Source: Pseudobacter sp. (GTDB lineage Bacteria > Bacteroidota > Bacteroidia > Chitinophagales > Chitinophagaceae). Taken from it: a stretch of 43,749 nt of DNA. This document shows, piece by piece, positions 41,664-43,749 of this stretch (its first letter is position 1; each line of letters starts with the position of its first letter). The notes beneath the pieces were generated by a model. That model saw nothing but the letters and a program-made list of their open reading frames with translations, was not told where the DNA came from and made no database searches. The stretch spans positions 1 through 43,749 of the forward strand of contig JAFIGX010000018.1 in NCBI GenBank assembly GCA_017849455.1. Reading direction: 5' to 3'. Both the position numbers and the translations under genes were made by a program.

Positions 41664-41829
41664 GATGGTGCCGCTGATCATCATCCTGGCTGCCATCATT
41701 GGTAATCTGGCTGATTCTGTATTGGGCGCTTCACTGGAACGTAAGCATTACCTGGGCAATGATGTTGTGAATTTCCTGAACACACTGACCAGTGCCTTGG
41801 TGGTGCTGCTATCGGTAGTCTTTACTTAA
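41653..41829 (+). pseudogene. C-terminal remnant of a DUF92 integral membrane protein
   Basis: A 58-codon frame reads MFFLMVPLII, then ILAAIIGNLADSVLGASLER, then KHYLGNDVVNFLNTLTSAL and stops. The GNLxDSxLGAxLER...GNDxVNFLNTL signature is the C-terminal end of DUF92 proteins, multi-helix membrane proteins of about 230-270 residues. The N-terminal three quarters are absent, and the frame begins inside the T-run of the terminator. It overlaps the 3' end of the convergent WG-repeat gene by 21 bases. It is most simply a fragment left when the upstream receptor operon replaced the rest of the gene; translation is doubtful. Confidence 0.72.
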
Positions 41830-42711
41830 TGTTCGATACGTCAGCTCCAGTAGCCTCTTTTGATCATCGTTTACGGCTGCGACTTCTTTTCCTTCTATGT
41901 TTATAAAAAATGCCCGTTTATCCATTATCACAATAGCCAGAGGTTCTGAATCTATACTTCCCCTTCTCTTAAAGTTCTCAACCGCATCGAATTGAAAAGG
42001 AGTTATCGGCTTAGCCTGACCATCTATAAATGTCCATTTCCCATTTTTTCTAACGGCGGCGAAATATTCGGAAAAGACCCAGGCCGAATCGTATTCACAC
42101 GGAATGACTATCTTTCCAACCTCATTAATAAAGCCCCACCTGCCATTTTGCTTTATCGCGGCCCGGTCACCAACATACGATGGTGAGAACCGGTTGGCGG
42201 CTTCAAATTGGGTTGGTATTATCATTTCTTCTTTCTTGTTGATGAACCCCCATTTATTGTCAAGGCTTACAGCAGCCAAAAAACCTTTTGATGTCTTGTC
42301 GAATCGTATTACTGAATCATAACGGCAGGTGATCACTTCCTTTCCATCTGTCTTTATAAAACCCCATTTTCCGTTTTTCTTTACAGGAGCAACATATTCC
42401 GTGAGATCTATATTGCTAAACCCACCCACTTTTTCGTATTGCAGTTTAATGATGATCTCCCCTTTTTCATTGATGAAGCCCCAGGAGCCATTCTGCTTTA
42501 CGGCAGCCGCTGTGACCGACCCAAGCAGGTTCTGAAAGGGGGTAGCCTGTTCGTACCTGGCTCCAATAATGAAAGGTTCATCGGGATGTCTCTTTTTCTT
42601 GTATCCCCATAATTTGGTAGTCCTGTCCATATCCGGTTGGGGAAGTTGTGCAATCGCATCAGCGCATAAGGTCAGGAGTGCAGATAAGCCGATTAAGATT
42701 TTGATTTTCAT
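41809..42711 (-). CDS. Exported WG-repeat protein
   Basis: 300 residues with a signal peptide ending near AIAQ (residue 22). At least five WG repeats (KLWGYKK, SWGFINEKGEIII, KWGFIKTDGKEVI, KWGFINKKEEMII, RWGFINEVGKIVI), and a degenerate one (KWTFIDGQ), each about 45 residues, cover most of the protein. WG-repeat proteins are beta-strand repeat proteins of mostly unknown, probably binding, function at the cell surface or periplasm. No neighbour on the same strand; its stop lies in the DUF92 remnant. A predicted small RNA with a terminator lies 215 bases upstream on the same strand and could be a separate gene or a leader. Confidence 0.88.
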   Translation of the reverse strand: MKIKILIGLSALLTLCADAIAQLPQPDMDRTTKLWGYKKKRHPDEPFIIGARYEQATPFQNLLGSVTAAAVKQNGSWGFINEKGEIIIKLQYEKVGGFSNIDLTEYVAPVKKNGKWGFIKTDGKEVITCRYDSVIRFDKTSKGFLAAVSLDNKWGFINKKEEMIIPTQFEAANRFSPSYVGDRAAIKQNGRWGFINEVGKIVIPCEYDSAWVFSEYFAAVRKNGKWTFIDGQAKPITPFQFDAVENFKRRGSIDSEPLAIVIMDKRAFFINIEGKEVAAVNDDQKRLLELTYRTLSKDYR

Positions 42712-42924
42712 GGCGAAGATTTACTGCAATATCTGCACTGCCAGCATGTATAAAAATGTGAGAAAAGTAGTATTTACGGCGGCCTGGTTTTTCTTAAAGA
42801 ACTGGAATTTTATTTCGCTGCGGCTGCAGCCATTGAAAGTAGGATGGTGTGATTCATATTGCGATGCCGATCTTTCTGATCGTACCTGGATCCGGCAACC
42901 ATTAAGATCGTAATGAAAGAGCGG

Positions 42925-42968
42925 AAAAAAAAGAAGCTGAAACCTCTATCTGTTTTGGGTTTCAGCTT
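42925..42968 (-). terminator. Intrinsic terminator, minus strand
   Basis: 11-bp perfect stem AAGCTGAAACC / GGTTTCAGCTT (42934-42944 with 42958-42968), 13-base loop, then C and eight T on the minus strand (42925-42932). No minus-strand protein gene lies to its right within the window, which points to a short non-coding transcript. Confidence 0.82.
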
Positions 42969-43012
42969 TCAGTTGCCCGAACTTTCGTTCGCAAGTAGTT
43001 GAATATTAGACA

Positions 43013-43056
43013 AGTTATGAAAAACACGTAAATAGATACGTAAATGTTTCATAACT
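43013..43056. repeat. 44-bp inverted repeat with internal direct repeats
   Basis: 10-bp perfect outer arms (43013-43022 and 43047-43056) enclose two direct copies of ACGTAAAT at 43026-43033 and 43038-43045, 12 bases apart. It forms the first hairpin of the predicted small RNA but could also be a protein-binding site. Confidence 0.7.
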
Positions 43057-43284
43057 CTGATTTATCCTACAAATTTACTGCTTTTATTGGCTTAAGATGC
43101 AGTACTGGCAAGGTTTTCAGAGAATTGACGGTTTCGTGAATCTTCCCGTTTGTGTCTAACAGAACCGATCGGAAGCCCCGATTTTGGTTGGTTCGGTTTG
43201 CAAGAGTGCGAATTCACCAGGGTCTAAAACAGCACCGTTGCAAGATTGTTGGCCTTCTTGACCAGTTTCAATGAAGTTGTATTG

Positions 43285-43292
43285 TATATTTG
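43285..43292 (+). promoter_or_regulatory. -7 promoter box (TATATTTG) of the coiled-coil gene
   Basis: Exact TAnnTTTG match 34 bases before the ATG at 43327; TTG at 43258-43260 is a possible, rather distant, -33 element (24-base spacer). Confidence 0.5.
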
Positions 43293-43326
43293 ATCACTTG
43301 TAATCCCGAACCATGTTACCTTACTT

Positions 43327-43749
43327 ATGAGACTGCCCGTGTGGTTGACCCTGCTTTGGATGCTTTTGGCATCAGGCGCCTCTTCCCAGGAGCATAAGGG
43401 TGTATTGCATCCTATCTCAAACTTCCCATCTCGTTTCTTCGACAAGTTGCAAAAGCGTTCTGCTGATCTGGAAGAAAAGATCGTTCATCAATCGGAGAAG
43501 GCATTGAAGAAGCTGGCAAGGCAGGAGGCCAGGCTGAAGAAAAAGCTGGCCAAAAAAGATTCTCTGGCAGCCGAACAAACCTTCGGCAACGTAGAACAGC
43601 AATATGCAGAGCTGCAGCAACAATTGCAAAACCCGGAAAAGCTGGCCGGTCGCTCCCGGCAATACCTGCCTCATTTCGATACACTGAAAACCTCCCTGAA
43701 TTTTTTATCGGCCAATAACAATGTGCTGCCCAATAGCACTGAGCTGAAA
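43327..43749 (+). CDS. Exported coiled-coil protein, N-terminal part (partial)
   Basis: The frame opens at ATG 43327 and is still open at the window end (141 codons). A signal peptide (RLPVWLTLLWMLLASG, cleavage near SSQ) is followed by a charged heptad region at about 35-105 (FDKLQKRSADLEEKIV, KALKKLARQEARLKKKLAKK, VEQQYAELQQQLQN) typical of a coiled coil, then LPHFDTLKTSLNFL. I do not recognise the family. It is likely to be a periplasmic or secreted structural protein. A good -7 box lies 34 bases upstream. Confidence 0.75.
   Translation, partial: MRLPVWLTLLWMLLASGASSQEHKGVLHPISNFPSRFFDKLQKRSADLEEKIVHQSEKALKKLARQEARLKKKLAKKDSLAAEQTFGNVEQQYAELQQQLQNPEKLAGRSRQYLPHFDTLKTSLNFLSANNNVLPNSTELK

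Larger units (their letters stand above)
42925..43063 (-). ncRNA. Predicted three-hairpin small RNA
   Basis: On the minus strand a perfect TAAATTTG box (43070-43077) is followed by three consecutive hairpins and a T-run. Hairpin 1 (43013-43056) has 10-bp arms AGTTATGAAA/TTTCATAACT enclosing two ACGT-containing repeats that can pair again. Hairpin 2 (42973-42994) is TTGC-GAAC-GAAA-GTTC-GG-GCAA, a stem with a GAAA tetraloop and a two-base bulge. Hairpin 3 is an intrinsic terminator. The predicted transcript is about 135-140 nt with no reading frame of note. It may be a free small RNA or an attenuated leader of the WG-repeat gene. No -33 element is clear. I do not recognise a known family. The rest of the 42712-43326 gap (42712-42924 and 43078-43284) holds nothing I can name. 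Confidence 0.5.

Noticed and set aside
42569..42913. 114-codon plus-strand frame
   Set aside because: Mostly antisense to the WG-repeat gene and its upstream gap; no protein-like pattern.
43013..43056. XerCD dif site
   Set aside because: The dyad is longer than a dif site and lacks the usual short central region; its place before a tetraloop hairpin and terminator fits an RNA better.
43224..43445. 73-codon minus-strand frame as the source of the minus-strand terminator transcript
   Set aside because: It is antisense to the start of the exported coiled-coil gene and has no recognisable features.

Overview
The window comes from a Bacteroidota chromosome, most likely a Chitinophagaceae-type soil or plant bacterium. 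This rests on a SusC/SusD pair, FecI/FecR-type regulation, an Oar-like TonB receptor, a LytS-type kinase with a Reg_prop propeller, WG-repeat and TlpA/DUF4369 proteins, and several TAnnTTTG -7 promoter boxes. GC content is moderate, and Shine-Dalgarno sites are weak or absent, as is usual in the phylum. I see no insertion sequence, prophage or CRISPR array.

Left edge (1-3.9 kb): the end of an rmlD-like gene and a GT-B glycosyltransferase (surface polysaccharide synthesis) converge on a minus-strand set of ECF sigma factor, small membrane anti-sigma-like protein and Spy/CpxP-like periplasmic sensor. This set carries two unusual iterated inverted repeats. A LytTR DNA-binding protein without a receiver domain follows.

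Central cluster (3.9-19.1 kb): after a structured, terminator-ended non-coding segment come five tightly spaced plus-strand genes. They encode an outer-membrane barrel, a 2,047-residue giant beta protein, a four-FN3 protein, a TIG plus six-bladed NHL propeller protein, and a propeller-sensor histidine kinase. All begin with export signals and none ends in a recognisable type IX secretion tail. This is the best candidate for an undescribed surface system.

19.2-31.4 kb: a Kelch-propeller lipoprotein, a lipoprotein lipase of the zinc-binding Geobacillus/Staphylococcus type, and a complete trans-envelope uptake locus (ECF sigma, FecR, SusC with STN domain, SusD, two TlpA-like thioredoxin proteins).

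31.4-35.9 kb: tRNA-Gln(CUG) with a bidirectional terminator, then an active-site-divergent SDR, a methyltransferase and a calcineurin-like phosphoesterase, each with its own TAnnTTTG box, and an orphan ECF sigma gene.

35.9-43.7 kb: a 1.1-kb gene-free stretch with a perfect 32-bp palindrome, a short Crp/Fnr-type regulator, an Oar-like TonB receptor with a small lipoprotein, a 58-codon C-terminal remnant of a DUF92 membrane protein, a WG-repeat protein, a predicted three-hairpin small RNA on the minus strand, and the start of a coiled-coil exported protein that runs off the window.
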